DNA of 64,000 nucleotides from Euglena gracilis. Lineage: Eukaryota; Euglenida; Euglenophyceae; Euglenales. The notes beneath the pieces are model-generated. The model ran no database searches, had not been told where the DNA came from, and worked only from the letters and a program-made list of their open reading frames with translations. Positions 12,928-23,200 of the stretch are shown piece by piece. The stretch covers positions 88,418,482 through 88,482,481 of the forward strand of contig CP154956.1 in NCBI GenBank assembly GCA_039621445.1, in the 5' to 3' direction. Positions within the stretch are counted from its first letter, which is position 1. Every line of letters begins with the position of its first letter. Made by a program: the position numbers and the translations under genes.

Positions 12928-13407
12928 GAAGCACACACAGGTGGCAACAGGCATTTGCTTAAGGGATTGCAGTACCCCCCTGGGGTGGGGGGGGCTGGAC
13001 TGCAGCTGGTCCAAATTTGGCCAGTGGGATTTCTAGCAGACCCCCCCGGGGCGGTCTGCTAGCAGGGCTAGCTAGTGGAATTTTTTTTTCCAGTGACCGG
13101 CGCGAAGCGCCGAAATTTTTTTGGGGACCCCCCAAAATGGCCAAAAATGCCCGCTTTTGGCCATTTTTGGGACAAAATCAGCCAAAAACCTATTAAAAAC
13201 CTCATTTTTCCTCTGGCACGCAGCGCCGGAGGAAATTTTTTTTTCCAGTTTGGGGGACCCCCGGACCCCCCCCCCCGGGGGGGTTCTAGCTAGTCCATTT
13301 TTTCCAGTGTCTAGTCGATTGGCTAGCCAGTACCCCCCCAGGGTCTTTAAGCAAATGCCTGGTGGCAAGCTGTATTATGGAAATGACAGAATGTTTGTGT
13401 TAGAAAA
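12928..13407 (+). CDS. Helicase C-terminal exon split by a 414-bp insert
   Basis: The frame reads EAHTGGKLYYGNDRMFVLE and ends at a consensus donor GTAAGT (13408). It starts in phase 0 after gagcacacag, closing a 88-nt canonical intron. The coding frame is broken after GGTGGCA by the CAGG..CCTG insert at 12948-13361 and resumes with AGCTGTATTATGG. Without the insert the exon is only about 58 nt and wholly open. Confidence 0.6.
12948..13361. mobile_element. CAGG..CCTG insert, family H (414 bp)
   Basis: The ends CAGGCATTTGCTTAAGG and TCTTTAAGCAAATGCCTG are inverted repeats of about 15 bp. The sequence gtggcaa flanks both sides (7 bp, or 8 if a terminal G is shared). The body has a GGCGCGAAGCGCC hairpin, CCAAAATGGCCAAAAATGCC and TGGCACGCAGCGCCGGAGG. 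Related copies lie at 58988, 61875 and 62515. It interrupts an open exon. Confidence 0.85.
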
Positions 13408-13696
13408 GTAAGTGCATAATTAGGCATAACGTCGGGTTAACACTGCAAATTGCATTTTTTGTGTGTCCCTGGGGTCCTTGGTCTGGGCCGGCCCGGTTTG
13501 TGATTTAATATAAGAAGTCTGTTCATGTTTTTCCAGCTGACAACCTGGGTGGTGATTTGCTGTATAGGGCTGATTTCAGCCTCATTCATGGTTGATTTCC
13601 CCAGGGTACCCTCCCTCCCCCCACTGGGTGGGGGTGCTGATCGACGCAAGTGTTGAAAAGGGTTGTTTTTATGTGTTGTCAAAAAAATTGGTCCAG

Positions 13697-14940
13697 TGTT
13701 GCCGGTGATCCCGGTCAGGCACCTATGGCCGACCAGGGCCGACCAGGGCCGACCAGGGCCGACCAGGGCCGACTATGAGTTTCAGGACCCCCGTAGGTGG
13801 GGGTTCCGACCAGGGCCGACCAGGGCCGACCAGGGCCGACCAGGGCCGACCAGGGCCGACTTGCATGTGGTTGGCCGACGGAAGGGGAATGGATGAAGGA
13901 ATTCAGCAGCTTTCCCTCTGGACCAAGCACCTCTGATGATGCTGGGCGATGCTGGGCGATGCAGGGCGATGCTGGCCCGGCAGCATCGACCGCGGGTTAC
14001 CGCAGCCGACCGCAGCCGACCGCAGCCGACCGCAGCCGACCGCGCAACTTTTTTCTAATTGATGTCAATTTTTCAGTGAGAATGAGGAATTAGGCTCATT
14101 TTTATCCCAGATTTTGAGATTTTTCTGGCTCATCTGGCTCATGTTGTCACTTTTGGCCACTTTTGGCCACTTTTGGCCACTTTTGGTCCTTTTAGGTCGC
14201 TTTTGTCCCCTTTTTTGTAACCATAATCGCTTTTGGCCCATTTTGAAACCATAATTCGCCAATTTTGACCTATTTTGACCATTTTTGGCCATTTTTTGCG
14301 CACTTCTTGTAATTTTGGGCCATTTTGTCCCGCTCTTGGGCCATTTTTGACCATTAAAAGCCATTTTCGACCTTTTTTTGTTATTTTGCCCATTTTTTTG
14401 GTCTCTTTTTGGTCCAATTTGACCATTTTTGAGCATTTTGCGCCAGGTTCAGCTTCTGGATTTGCAAAAACAGTGGCCAAAACAGCTTTTCTTTGGCCTT
14501 TGCCCACTTTTGGCCATTTTTAACCATTTTCAGCCGACCGCAGTCACTGATTTGGCAAATATTGGGCTAATTTGGTCAATATGAGCATATTTTATGGCAT
14601 TTTGGCCATTTTGTGCCCTTTTGGTAATTTTGGGTCATTTTTCACAATCTTTTTTTTCTGTGACGGATACCCCCACCTATGGCCGACTATTTGCCGACCA
14701 GGGCCGACCAGGGCCGACCAGGGCCGACCAGGGCCGACCAGGGCCGACCAGAGCACCAAAATGGGAAGTGACCATAGGTGCCTGATCCCGGTGGGCCGTA
14801 CTCGCTCACACGTGTTGGCATACCAGAGGGGTCAGAAATATCAGAGGTTTGCTCCTACAACTCAGGGTGCCCAGGGGCGTTTATTAGTGTGCACAGAATA
14901 CCACCGCACGTTATGCAGTGGCAGATGCTTTGGGCCGCAG
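13697..14940 (+). CDS. Helicase C-terminal exon split by a 1069-bp insert
   Basis: In the phase set by the previous exon the frame reads VAGDPGGPYSLTRVGIPEGS, then EISEVCSYNSGCPGAFISVH and RIPPHVMQWQMLWAA. The coding part before the insert is about 19 nt and after it about 156 nt. The acceptor is ggtccag (13695-13696) and the donor is GTTAAG (14941). The frame runs across the insertion point only if the element and one 8-bp repeat are removed. A second frame is also open (LPVIPVGRTRSH), but phase favours the first. Confidence 0.6.
13716..14784. mobile_element. CAGG..CCTG insert with minisatellite arms (1069 bp)
   Basis: It begins CAGGCACCTATGG and ends CCATAGGTGCCTG. The octamer atcccggt is perfectly duplicated at 13708-13715 and 14785-14792. 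Just inside both ends lie arrays of the decamer GACCAGGGCC (about 13731-13860 and 14697-14751). Further in are GCAGCCGACC repeats near 14000 and a long stretch of TTTTGGCC-type repeats at 14140-14560. It carries no coding capacity. It splits a coding exon in frame. Confidence 0.92.
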
Positions 14941-15050
14941 GTTAAGGACAACATATTTTTTTGAGTGTATGAAGGTTTCTCATCCAAACTGTGCATCGAC
15001 CCCTGGGGGACACAAATCCACAAAATAAAAAGCCACCACTACACACTACT

Positions 15051-15483
15051 ACCCCCCCCCCCCCTATGTCCAACGACCCCCCTATGCCCAACGACCACCC
15101 CCCGGTCAGAGGACACCTTTTCGGAGGTTTGATGTTTTTTTTTGCAGGTGCGCGAAAACCGGAGGTTTGCCGGGAGGTTTTCGGGTGTTTGCTGGTTGTA
15201 TGATGGAGTGAAGATGGTTGATGGAATGCAGGGATTCAGTTTTGGGTGTTATTTGAGTAAATATTTGTTGACAGGGCTGGAAATGGGGACGCGAAGCGCC
15301 GGAAGGAAAATTTTGACCTGTTTGGGGGGGGTTTCGGCAATTTTTTTTTCCCGACCCCGTGTCCAACGACCAGCCCCCCGGTCAGAGGACACCTTTTTGG
15401 TCACTACCCTATGTCCAACGACCGCCCCCCCCCCCGGTCAGAGGACAGAGATTACCGGTCGTTGGACATAGGGGGGTAGGGGG

Positions 15484-15484
<1 letters not shown>
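15051..15484. mobile_element. MITE-like element with CTATGTCCAACGACC ends
   Basis: The left end reads ACCCCCCCCCCCCCCTATGT then CCAACGACC; the right end reads GGTCGTTGGACATAGGGGGG then TAGGGGGT. The motif GGTCAGAGGACA recurs three times inside. The flank actact is present on both sides but abuts an ACT microsatellite, so the target duplication is not certain. A diverged relative is at about 21470-21680. Confidence 0.65.
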
Positions 15485-15487
<3 letters not shown>

Positions 15488-15542
<55 letters not shown>

Positions 15543-15600
15543 CTACTACTACTACACTACGACACTACTACTACACTACTACACTACTGCACTATTACAC
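15488..15600. repeat. CTG/ACT trinucleotide tract
   Basis: ACT units, then about 18 CTG units with one TTG, then ACT units again. Confidence 0.95.
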
Positions 15601-15902
15601 ATTATTTGGTTCCTCAGATCCTCGAGAGCTTGAAGACATGCTCTGTCCCATGGATTTGCTTTCCATCCATTTATAGTTAAAATTCTCAAGAAGGTTTTGC
15701 GGGGTGGGGGCTGTGTGTGCCAGAACCTGCACCCTGATGCGAGGCGTACGTTTCACAAACTGGTTTCAAAACCATATTAAATCATATTGTTCATTTCTTA
15801 CTACATTTTGTCCATTTTATGATTTGGTTTCAGCCAGCCGGCCTGGAGTTCCCCGCCCAGGAGTTCTTGCCCGGTTGGGTGGCCAGTGGTTAGGCGCCCA
15901 GA

Positions 15903-16070
15903 GAATTATTAATTATTATTATTAATTATTAATTATTAATTATTAATTATTTATTATTAATTATTAATTATTAATTATTAATTATTAATTGTTAATTATT
16001 AATTATTAATTATTAATTATTAATTATTAATTATTAATTATTAATTATTAATTAAAAATTATTAATTATT
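15903..16070. repeat. (TTAAT/TAA)n AT-rich array
   Basis: ATTAATT units of 7 bp repeated over about 170 bp, in an intron. Confidence 0.95.
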
Positions 16071-16129
16071 TGGGTGGCCATATGGGTGGCGGGTCACCCA
16101 TGCTCCACCCAACGCCCACCTTTGCCCAG

Positions 16130-16239
16130 CCAGACAGGATGCCAGCCCCTGCCCCGTCCCATGCACGCAGCTGTTGGAAAAGAGGAAGACCGCCTTTGTG
16201 GAGCTGGCCACACAGCCCGCCGCGGCCGCGGGAATGGAG
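16130..16239 (+). CDS. Helicase C-terminal exon (LLEKRKTAFVELATQ)
   Basis: The frame reads RQDASPCPVPCTQLLEKRKT, then AFVELATQPAAAAGME. The acceptor is ttgcccag (16128-16129) and the donor is GTCAAG (16240). Two lead nucleotides complete the codon left by the exon ending at 14940. KRKTAFVELATQPAAA resembles an RRM RNP1 strand, but no RNP2 is visible upstream, so I do not call an RRM. Confidence 0.5.
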
Positions 16240-16423
16240 GTCAAGCACACCGGGCCTTGCCTTCCTGCCACGCGACACAGAAGCAGCTCCACCCGTTTAA
16301 TTTGTGTTTTAGATGAGGTGTCACGTCGTGGCATTTTTTTGAGCATTGCTCCCCATAAGCAACCCACCCCCCCATGTTCACACCCACCCTTAAAAGTCGT
16401 TATCTCTGTTACTTTTTTCTAAG

Positions 16424-16505
16424 GTATTTCTCGAAGCGTGCGATGTATCTAAAATTGCTTCAATCCCCTCCAAGTATCATGGTGAACCACCCAAAATATG
16501 TGGAG
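16424..16505 (+). CDS. Probable exon (VFLEACDVSKIASIPSKYHG)
   Basis: Phase 0 after ttttctaag, ending in phase 1 at the GTTATT donor (16506). It continues with EPPKICG. It is phase-compatible with the exon ending at 16239. Its codon usage is less GC-rich than that of its neighbours. Function unknown. Confidence 0.4.
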
Positions 16506-16746
16506 GTTATTTTGTGTGCAAAGCACAGGACAGCAGGAGAAGGAATTTTTGTAATATTTTCTTTAGTCAGCTGTTTCCCCCTCGTCTGAAACCATGCCAC
16601 CCAAATAGACACCATCCCCTGTTCTTACCCCATCTTTTCCAGCTCACAGAGAAGAGGGGAGGTAATTTGTGACTCTGATGCATAAGTATGTGTAGGTATG
16701 CACAGTTTGAATGTGTGCATGCAAGCATGCATGTATGCATGCTTGC

Positions 16747-17011
16747 AGACTTTCATTTAGTGCGCTGCAGAAATCTCTTCCTGCGCCACGCCCGTAACTT
16801 TTGCGACCGCGTGCGCCGCGGAAGATTTCTTTCTGTGCGCCGCAGCAGGTCCGCGTGCGCCGTGGCACAGCCGTCCCAATTATCCATGTCCAGCCTCTTT
16901 GATGTGCCGTGGGTGTGTTGTTGGTGCGCCACGGGTGTGCCGCGACAAAAATTCGATTGTGCGCCGCGTGCGCTGTGGTTCATTTCGTCACGGCGCACTA
17001 AATGTAAGTCT
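16747..17011. mobile_element. MITE with 19-bp terminal inverted repeats (CATTTAGTGCGC)
   Basis: The left end AGACTTTCATTTAGTGCGC and the right end GCGCACTAAATGTAAGTCT are reverse complements with one mismatch. The 265-bp interior repeats GTGCGCCGCG-like words in both orientations. It sits inside a GTAT/GCAT microsatellite, so the target duplication cannot be told from the repeat. No hAT-type ends are present, so this is a separate family. Confidence 0.75.
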
Positions 17012-17280
17012 GTATGTATGTATGGATGTATGTCTGTCTGTCTGTATGTGTGTATGTATGTATGTATGTATGTATGTATGTATGTATGTATGTATGTATG
17101 TATGTATGTATGTATGTATGTATGTATGTATGTATGTATGTATGTATGTATGTATGTATGTATGTATGTATGTATGCATGCATGTACGAACGTACGTACG
17201 TACGTATGCACGTACATATGTACGATCGATGGATGGATTGATGGGTGGATGAATAGATGGATGGATGGATGGATGGATGT
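17012..17280. repeat. (GTAT)n then GTAC/GGAT arrays
   Basis: About 35 GTAT units to 17175, then short GTAC units and a GGAT run at 17227-17278. Confidence 0.95.
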
Positions 17281-17459
17281 TTTTATGTGTATCTGCATGT
17301 ACATCCAAATGTTTGAATATATTTGTAAAATTATGTGTGCATATGCATTCTGTTTGTGCATATTTATGCACAAACCAATATGAGTATTTCTGTATGTATG
17401 TATGTTTTGGTATTTTTGTTGTGTTTATATGCATATTTTTATTGTTTTTTCCCCCCGCC

Positions 17460-17602
17460 CAGGCAATTGACACCCCCGAGCAATTGGCGCCCCCGGGCAA
17501 TTGTCACCCCCCTCTGTGCTGGCCAAATTGTCACCCCGGGAAATTGTCACCCCCCCCTCTGTGCTGCCCGATTTGTCGCGTGACAATTGCCCCGGGGGGG
17601 GG
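17460..17602. repeat. Family C repeat (GGGCAATTGTC ends), copy 1
   Basis: Repeated words are CAATTGTCACCCC, CCCGGGAAATTGTC and CTCTGTGCTGCC. The left start CAATTGACACCCC pairs with the right end GACAATTGCCCCGGGG. Related copies lie at 48230 and 48926. Confidence 0.7.
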
Positions 17603-17638
17603 GGTATGTATGTTTTTTTTGTCTCCCATGATGAACAG

Positions 17639-17769
17639 AGCAGTGCCCCCTGCACCTCCCCGCCGCCGTTCCCGCTGCTCTCCGACGTCGCCCCCTCCGT
17701 CGTGCTGTTGCGACAGTTCTTCGAGACGCGGCCATCTTACACCATTCATCCCCACTGGGTTGCTGGGAG
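17639..17769 (+). CDS. Candidate exon (LLSDVAPSVVLLRQFFETRP)
   Basis: Phase 0 frame with strong GC3 bias, preceded by FPL and followed by SYTIHPHWVAG. The acceptor is gaacag and the donor is GTTGTG at 17770. VVLLRQFF..P loosely resembles the LLVKFFR.LP element of the later repeat gene. Its phase does not match the exon at 16424, so a connecting exon is missing or it belongs to another gene. Confidence 0.4.
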
Positions 17770-18697
17770 GTTGTGCATTTTGCTTTCCCACAGCCTAAGT
17801 TTCAGTTTTTTTAAAAAAAATTCCAGGATCTGGGTTTCCACCAGATGTCCATGAGCAAGCATTTATAAAACGACTGGGTGTGACTGGGCGTGACTTGGCG
17901 TTGCTGGGCGTGACTGCGGCGTGACTGGGGCGTGACTGGGCATGACTGGGGCGTTACCAGGAGTGACTGGGTCTGAGACTGGGCTGACCATGGGTGCTTA
18001 GCCGTGAGTGTCACGTGCCAGCGGCCCTGTGTTCCTGTCTCCGGCGGACAGAAGGTGACACCCAGGGTTCTTTTGTTTTCAGACTTTCCGGGGACGTCAA
18101 ACCGTTGAAGTGCGGCCATCCTGGAAGCACAGCTTCATCTCTAAGTACCTGCTGTGTGCCATGTGTTGGCCTTCGTGCAAAAAATAATGGAATTCCAGTG
18201 GGTATTACTTCCCAAATGAACATGACCCAATTATGCATAACCTCTCTAGCAGGCATGACCTGTGCATTAGGTAAATATTATTCCGCCCCGGGAATATTAT
18301 TTGGGAAGTCCCAAGGGAGAGGAATATTATTTGGGGAGCGGTAGTATTAATTTTTACATGTAATTTCTTGACCGCGAAATGTCTTGTATCTATGTTGGTC
18401 ACCATCCATGATAGGTGCAATTTTGACCACAGTAATTTGCAATTTGGTGTTTTCCCTTTCTATTTTCAATCTGAACATGGCAGAAATCATGTAAAATTGC
18501 ACAAAAAAATATGGTTCCAGCTGCCAGAAAACTCTTTTTTTGTGACGGTCATTCGATACAGAGGCTGGGGGCATTTCATTTGGGCGGCTGAAGTCGGGAC
18601 CCGGGGGGATATTATTTGGGGGCTTTATTACCTCCCAAATGGGCATGACCTCACAATTCGGCAACCACGACCTCCCCGCGAGGTATGCCGCCCCAAT

Positions 18698-18782
18698 TAG
18701 GCACGGCCCGCCACGCAATTAGGCACGGCCCGCCACGCAATTAGGCACGGCCCGCCACCCCAATTAGGCACGGCCCGCCACG
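18698..18782. repeat. 22-bp tandem repeat, four copies
   Basis: The unit is CAATTAGGCACGGCCCGCCA plus CG or CC. It ends about 50 bp before the exon at 18834. It extends an element carrying TATTATTTGGGG and CCCAAAT.GGCATGACC words at 18190-18700. Confidence 0.9.
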
Positions 18783-18833
18783 TCAGCCAACAAAGCCAAT
18801 TCGGCGCGGCGTTTCTCGCCCCCGACATACCAG

Positions 18834-18957
18834 AAGCCTGCCGCCGCTGCCGGCCCCCTGGGTCCCCGGCGTGCTCCGCTTCCGCCACCTCACCCCGGGC
18901 GTGGAGATCCCCACCCTGCTGGAGTTCCGGCAGCCGCTGGCCATGGCGTGCGACGCG
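18834..18957 (+). CDS. Candidate exon (LRFRHLTPGVEIPTLLEFRQ)
   Basis: The frame reads SLPPLPAPWVPGV, then LRFRHLTPGVEIPTLLEFRQ and PLAMACDA. The acceptor is ataccag and the donor is GTGGGC at 18958, with very strong GC3. No family was recognised. The sequence after 19060 matches the right half of the insert at 35592-36329 (GGCCATTTTCGGGGGAAA, GGTCTTAAAAAAAAACCCTG), so another CAGG insert probably follows. Confidence 0.5.
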
Positions 18958-19544
18958 GTGGGCCGCCGCCAAGAGGGCCGCCGGGCTGGGCGGTGCCGGG
19001 CTCGCTCGGCGGTGGGCGGGAGGCAATTGCAAAAAGGTGCTATTTTTAGCGTTTTTCACGACTTTTTTGGCCATTTTCGGGGGAAACTGAGCGGGTCCCC
19101 CGGGACCCCCCCAGGGGGTGGGTGGGTGAGGGGGACCCCCTCCCCCCCGGTCTTAAAAAAAAACCCTGATCGCAGGGTGCAACAGCATGGTATGCCCATC
19201 CTGCTGTCGTAACATACAGATATGGGTAAATTGGTTCTTCCTGTGGAGACCAACAACTATTCTTGGCCACCTTTTTCTTAAACTGGCATCCTCCCTCGGG
19301 GGGAGCGGGCTGTGCCTGCCATACCCTTTAGGTCAGTTCCCCTTTCATGCATTTTGAGCCTTTTGTTTATTTTTGCACCTCCAAAGCCGAAAGTGTCATT
19401 ACAGTCCGGTCAGGCAGTTGGACCTGAAGTCCAGGGCTTTAAAAAAAAAGAGCCAGCGAGGAGTATCTAAAGAGGACCCCACCCTATTGTCAGTGAGGTC
19501 CTCTCCGGCAACGCCCTCCTCCCAATGTTTGGTTTTTTTTGTCT

Positions 19545-19838
19545 GGCTTGGCTACCCCCCCCCCCCTGGGAAACTGTCATGCCTGAGAACCTGTCAGGGT
19601 CCCGCCCGGGAAACTGTCAGGGTCCCCTGTACCGGCCAGCCTGTCAGTATAGGAAGTTGTCAGGGTCCCCGGTACCGGCCAACCTGTCAGGGTCATTTTT
19701 CATTGACTTTCCCTTGAAATGCCCTACCCGGGAAACTGTCAGGGTCCCCGGTACCGGTCAACCTGTCAGTATAGGAAGTTGTCAGAGTCCCTGGTACTGG
19801 CCAATCTGTCAGGTGACAGTTTCACGGGGGGGGGGTAG
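19545..19838. mobile_element. Family B repeat (GGGAAACTGTCAGG), copy 1
   Basis: Its ends are GCTACCCCCC..TGGGAAACTGTCA and GACAGTTTCACGGGGG..TAGGTA. The interior repeats the words GGAAACTGTCAGGGTCCC, GTACCGGCCAACCTGTCAG and TATAGGAAGTTGTCAG twice. Copy 2 is at 35066-35315. Short relatives are at 45575-45670 and, inverted, at 47268-47320. Confidence 0.75.
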
Positions 19839-19914
19839 GTATGTCTTTTTATGTGCACAGTCGTCATGCTCCCGCTCATTTTTTTGTACAAATACCTGTG
19901 GCACTTGCACACAG

Positions 19915-20033
19915 GCACAAACCTCACCCAGGACTCGAAAAGGTCGATCCTGACGGGCTGGCACCCCCCTTGCCCCACCAGCTCTTCTTGGCCTGCTGCG
20001 CCTCTACGCTCCTTGGCCAAGGGCCGTGGGAAG
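19915..20033 (+). CDS. Exon upstream of a 13-nt microexon
   Basis: The frame reads GLEKVDPDGLAPPLPHQLFL, then ACCASTLLGQGPWE. The acceptor is cacacag (19914) and the donor is GTGATG (20034), phase 1. Staying in frame past the donor hits a TGA after 30 nt, which supports the splice. Function unknown. Confidence 0.5.
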
Positions 20034-20080
20034 GTGATGCTGCGTGGCATTGGCGGTGATGATAACGTCTGCCTCCACAG

Positions 20081-20093
20081 TGGTACTTCTGTG
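20081..20093 (+). CDS. 13-nt microexon
   Basis: It lies between cctccacag and a perfect donor GTAAGT. With its neighbours it encodes VVLLC across the two junctions and is the only length that keeps both flanking exons in frame. The flanking introns are 47 and 50 nt. Confidence 0.45.
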
Positions 20094-20143
20094 GTAAGTG
20101 TTTTGTGGGACCCCCGTGCTCTGTGCCCGGGCTTTGCCATCAG

Positions 20144-20269
20144 CACAGCAGGCAACTCGTCCATCACGTTCGGGGCCACCCTTCTCCCGCTGCCCTGCAT
20201 CCATTTCCTCCTCATGAGCCTGAACGCCCCCATCGTGCAGGAGGGCCCTCCCCCCCCCCCATCGGGACG
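20144..20269 (+). CDS. Exon downstream of the microexon (hydrophobic)
   Basis: The frame reads TAGNSSITFGATLLPLPCIH, then FLLMSLNAPIVQEG and a proline run encoded by a C-tract. The acceptor is gccatcag and the donor is GTATGT at 20270. The segment TFGATLLPLPCIHFLLMSL is hydrophobic enough for a membrane helix, which is weak evidence. Function unknown. Confidence 0.5.
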
Positions 20270-23200
20270 GTATGTTCTGCATCGCATTGTGGTTGCGAAT
20301 CGGTTTCCTGGCCTGCTGATCTGCATTTTTTTTGAGCTCGCGATTCAGTTGAAGGCCGGATCTCTTTTTTTTTGGAAGAAATGCACACCATTTGTGATGC
20401 ACATGATCACATCTGGCATGTCTCCTTGTCACCCACCAATACCTCCCTGTTCTGTGTGCTTTCTTTCTCAGAATGTTCATTTTTCAATTGAATTATTGTC
20501 ATTTTTTTTTGCCAGTCTCCCAGCATTTCGAATTGAAGGGATTTCAACGTGCCAATGAGAAATACATAGCATTTTCCCATCGTCCAAATTCCTTTCCATC
20601 CACCCGACATTTTGTCAAACTGCTCCATTCTGGGTTTATTTTTAAGTTGGCTCATTGTGCTCCTGCAGATATGCTCTTTCTTTCCCAGTTCCAGATTTTT
20701 TTTTGCATTTAGTTTTCTCCATTTTTTTTGTTTTGTTTCAAATATTTCCAGGAGGTTGGTGTGCTGGCCTTGTCCTGGCGTCCAAAAAGTTTTGTTTTTT
20801 CTTGGCAACAAATTGACCAAAAATTGCCTGGTCTAAATTATGACTGCTTTTATGAATGTTTGTTGCTTGTTGGGATTTTGTGCATGCACGGCCAAATATT
20901 TTCCGACATTTTTTCCGAAGTTTTTTGGGAGGGGATCCGGCCAAATCCTGCCTGGAGAGCTGGCCCCTGGGGCCACGCTGGTCCGCCCTCGGTTTGATTT
21001 GGGAGCTTTTGTTTGTTTTTGGGAATTGGTCCAGCCCGGCAATCCACCCCCCCCACCACAGGGGAGAGGGGGGCAGGCCCAATGTTCCAGCATTCCTTTT
21101 TCCAGCCTCTGAACAAACGACAGCTATGCAACTTGACAGAATAGAGCATTGAACAAAGGACGAATGAAGGAGGAGAATGCATCAAAGAAGGGTAATGTTG
21201 ATAATGCATACAACATGCTGGCTTCCAAATATAAGCTGAAAGCATTTTGGATACTCCCCCAGTTTCCCAGCAGGGTTTTGGGCATGCTGACGGAACAAAT
21301 GGCATAGATAATGGTTTGCCGAGAAGTGTATCGGGCCTTCCTGATCTCATACCGGTGTCCGTTGGGTACAACAGAGATTCAGAGGACTTGTTGGTCAGAG
21401 CTAGCTGAGATAACGATTCAAATTTTTGTGTTCCAAGTGACAAAGTGATTCAGGAGTTTAGCTCTGAAGTCTCCCCCCAAATGCCTAACAACCCCCCTAC
21501 TCGGTCGAAGGACACCTTTTTCTGAGGTTTGAACAGTCCATGTATGTTTTTTTTAAAAATCAATAATCCCTTTTCTAACGACCAACTCCACTTTTTTTTT
21601 TAGTGAGAACTGTATGTCAAACGAACACCCCCCCCCCCAGTTGGAGGACAGATATTTCCGGTTCTTGAGTGCAGGGTCAACCGGGGTTTGATAAAAGGAG
21701 GACATACAGGGTGTAGGTGTACCCTCCCTCCCCCTGGAACTCGGCCCGAGGGGTGGGGGTATTATTTGGGGGGGGGTATTATTTGGGGCGGATTTACCCT
21801 CCCAACATCTGGGAAAGGTCCCCTTCTGGACACTTTTGGGCAAAGATCGATAAATTTTCAAAAATGCGATAAATTTCGGACGAAGTCCCAGAAGGCAAAA
21901 TTCGACCTTTTTAGGGGGACCCCAGACCCCCCTCCCTCTGGCAGGTGACCCCCCTCTGGACTTCAGGTGAAAAATAATACCCCCCCCCGGGTTGGGGCCA
22001 CAGGCCCGGGTTTTGACCTGAAAATATAGGTAAAAATTATAATCTCTGACAACAAATTCCGAGAAAAATCTATTTTTCTGGATCATCTGACCTCCAGAAA
22101 ATGCTAAATTTCATAAGAAAGCACAAAAATGACCCCAAAGGGGGGTTATGGTGCTATTTTGGCTCCTACGTAACTTCGAAAAATTCGAAATTTTTGGGGA
22201 AATAATACCCTCCCCCCAAATAATACCCCCCCTCGGGTCGGGACTTCGGGCGAAAAAATAATACCTCGAGGGGTATTATTTGGGGGGGGGGGTTATTTGA
22301 GAACCATCCCATGGACTTGCTGGGGTTGGGGTCTGGGTTAGGGCAACGCTTCTTTCCTGGGTTTATTAAGGCCAGGGCGTAAGACTCCCTGAAAGGGGGG
22401 TCCAGCTCAGAGTATGAAACTTTCATGCTTGGCTGTAAAAATATTTTTTGGGACTTCTGGGAAGCCCTGAGGGGGGATGGTCGGATGGGAGGTTGGATCG
22501 CCCTCCAACGGTAAGGGGTAATTTTTTCAGTTTTTTGGATCTTTAAAAGGTCGGATACAAGACCAAAATTGTTGAAAACCCCAATAAAACAAAAAAATGT
22601 TCATTTTTGAAATTTTCTGAACATTTCTTTTTGGGTGGAAAACAACAAAGCATCAAAAAAAAAGTGCAATACACTCAAAAATGGGGGGGTCATTTAAATT
22701 TCTTGTGTGCAGTGTCGGAATAATTTTTGCTGGTTTTTGGAACCTGTGTATACACCATACATCATTTCAGAATATATACTTGGTGCACTGCACCCATCCC
22801 GATCAGAGGCGGTGCAGAACTTGAGGTCAAGCCCCGGACCCCACCACATCAGACACAGGACACCCAGTGGGGGGGGGGGGGGCTCATTACCCTCTCCCCA
22901 ACGAAGTTGGGCCTAGTCTCACAAGTGCATGCCTGCCACATTGTTTCCTCAAGCTCTGCTGTGGGCTGTCATTCTCCAGGAAAGGCACCATGTGAACGTG
23001 GAAATTCCCGGCCATAGATTCACTGGATGCTGCTGTGACTCAATCGGTCAGTCTGGCCCGGCCGAAATAGTATCCAAACAAGAATGTTCACGCGTTTTTG
23101 CAGATGTGTGGTCCAACCCAAGGGGGGGGGGGGGGGGGTGCATAGGTGGAGTTTCAAAAAAAAACAGTTGGTTGGTGCGTTTGGACCCAGGAGGAAGTCT

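Noticed and set aside
13522-13620. Open frame LTTWVVICCIGLISASFMVD that looks like a membrane helix
   Set aside because: The flanking exons join in phase only if 13408-13696 is removed as a GT-AG intron.
13731-13860. Regular GACCAGGGCC units that could suggest a CRISPR array
   Set aside because: There are no spacers; it is a head-to-tail 10-bp minisatellite inside a transposon-like insert.
16165-16239. RRM RNP1-like KRKTAFVELATQPAAA
   Set aside because: No RNP2 strand or domain spacing is visible upstream, so calling an RRM would be overreach.
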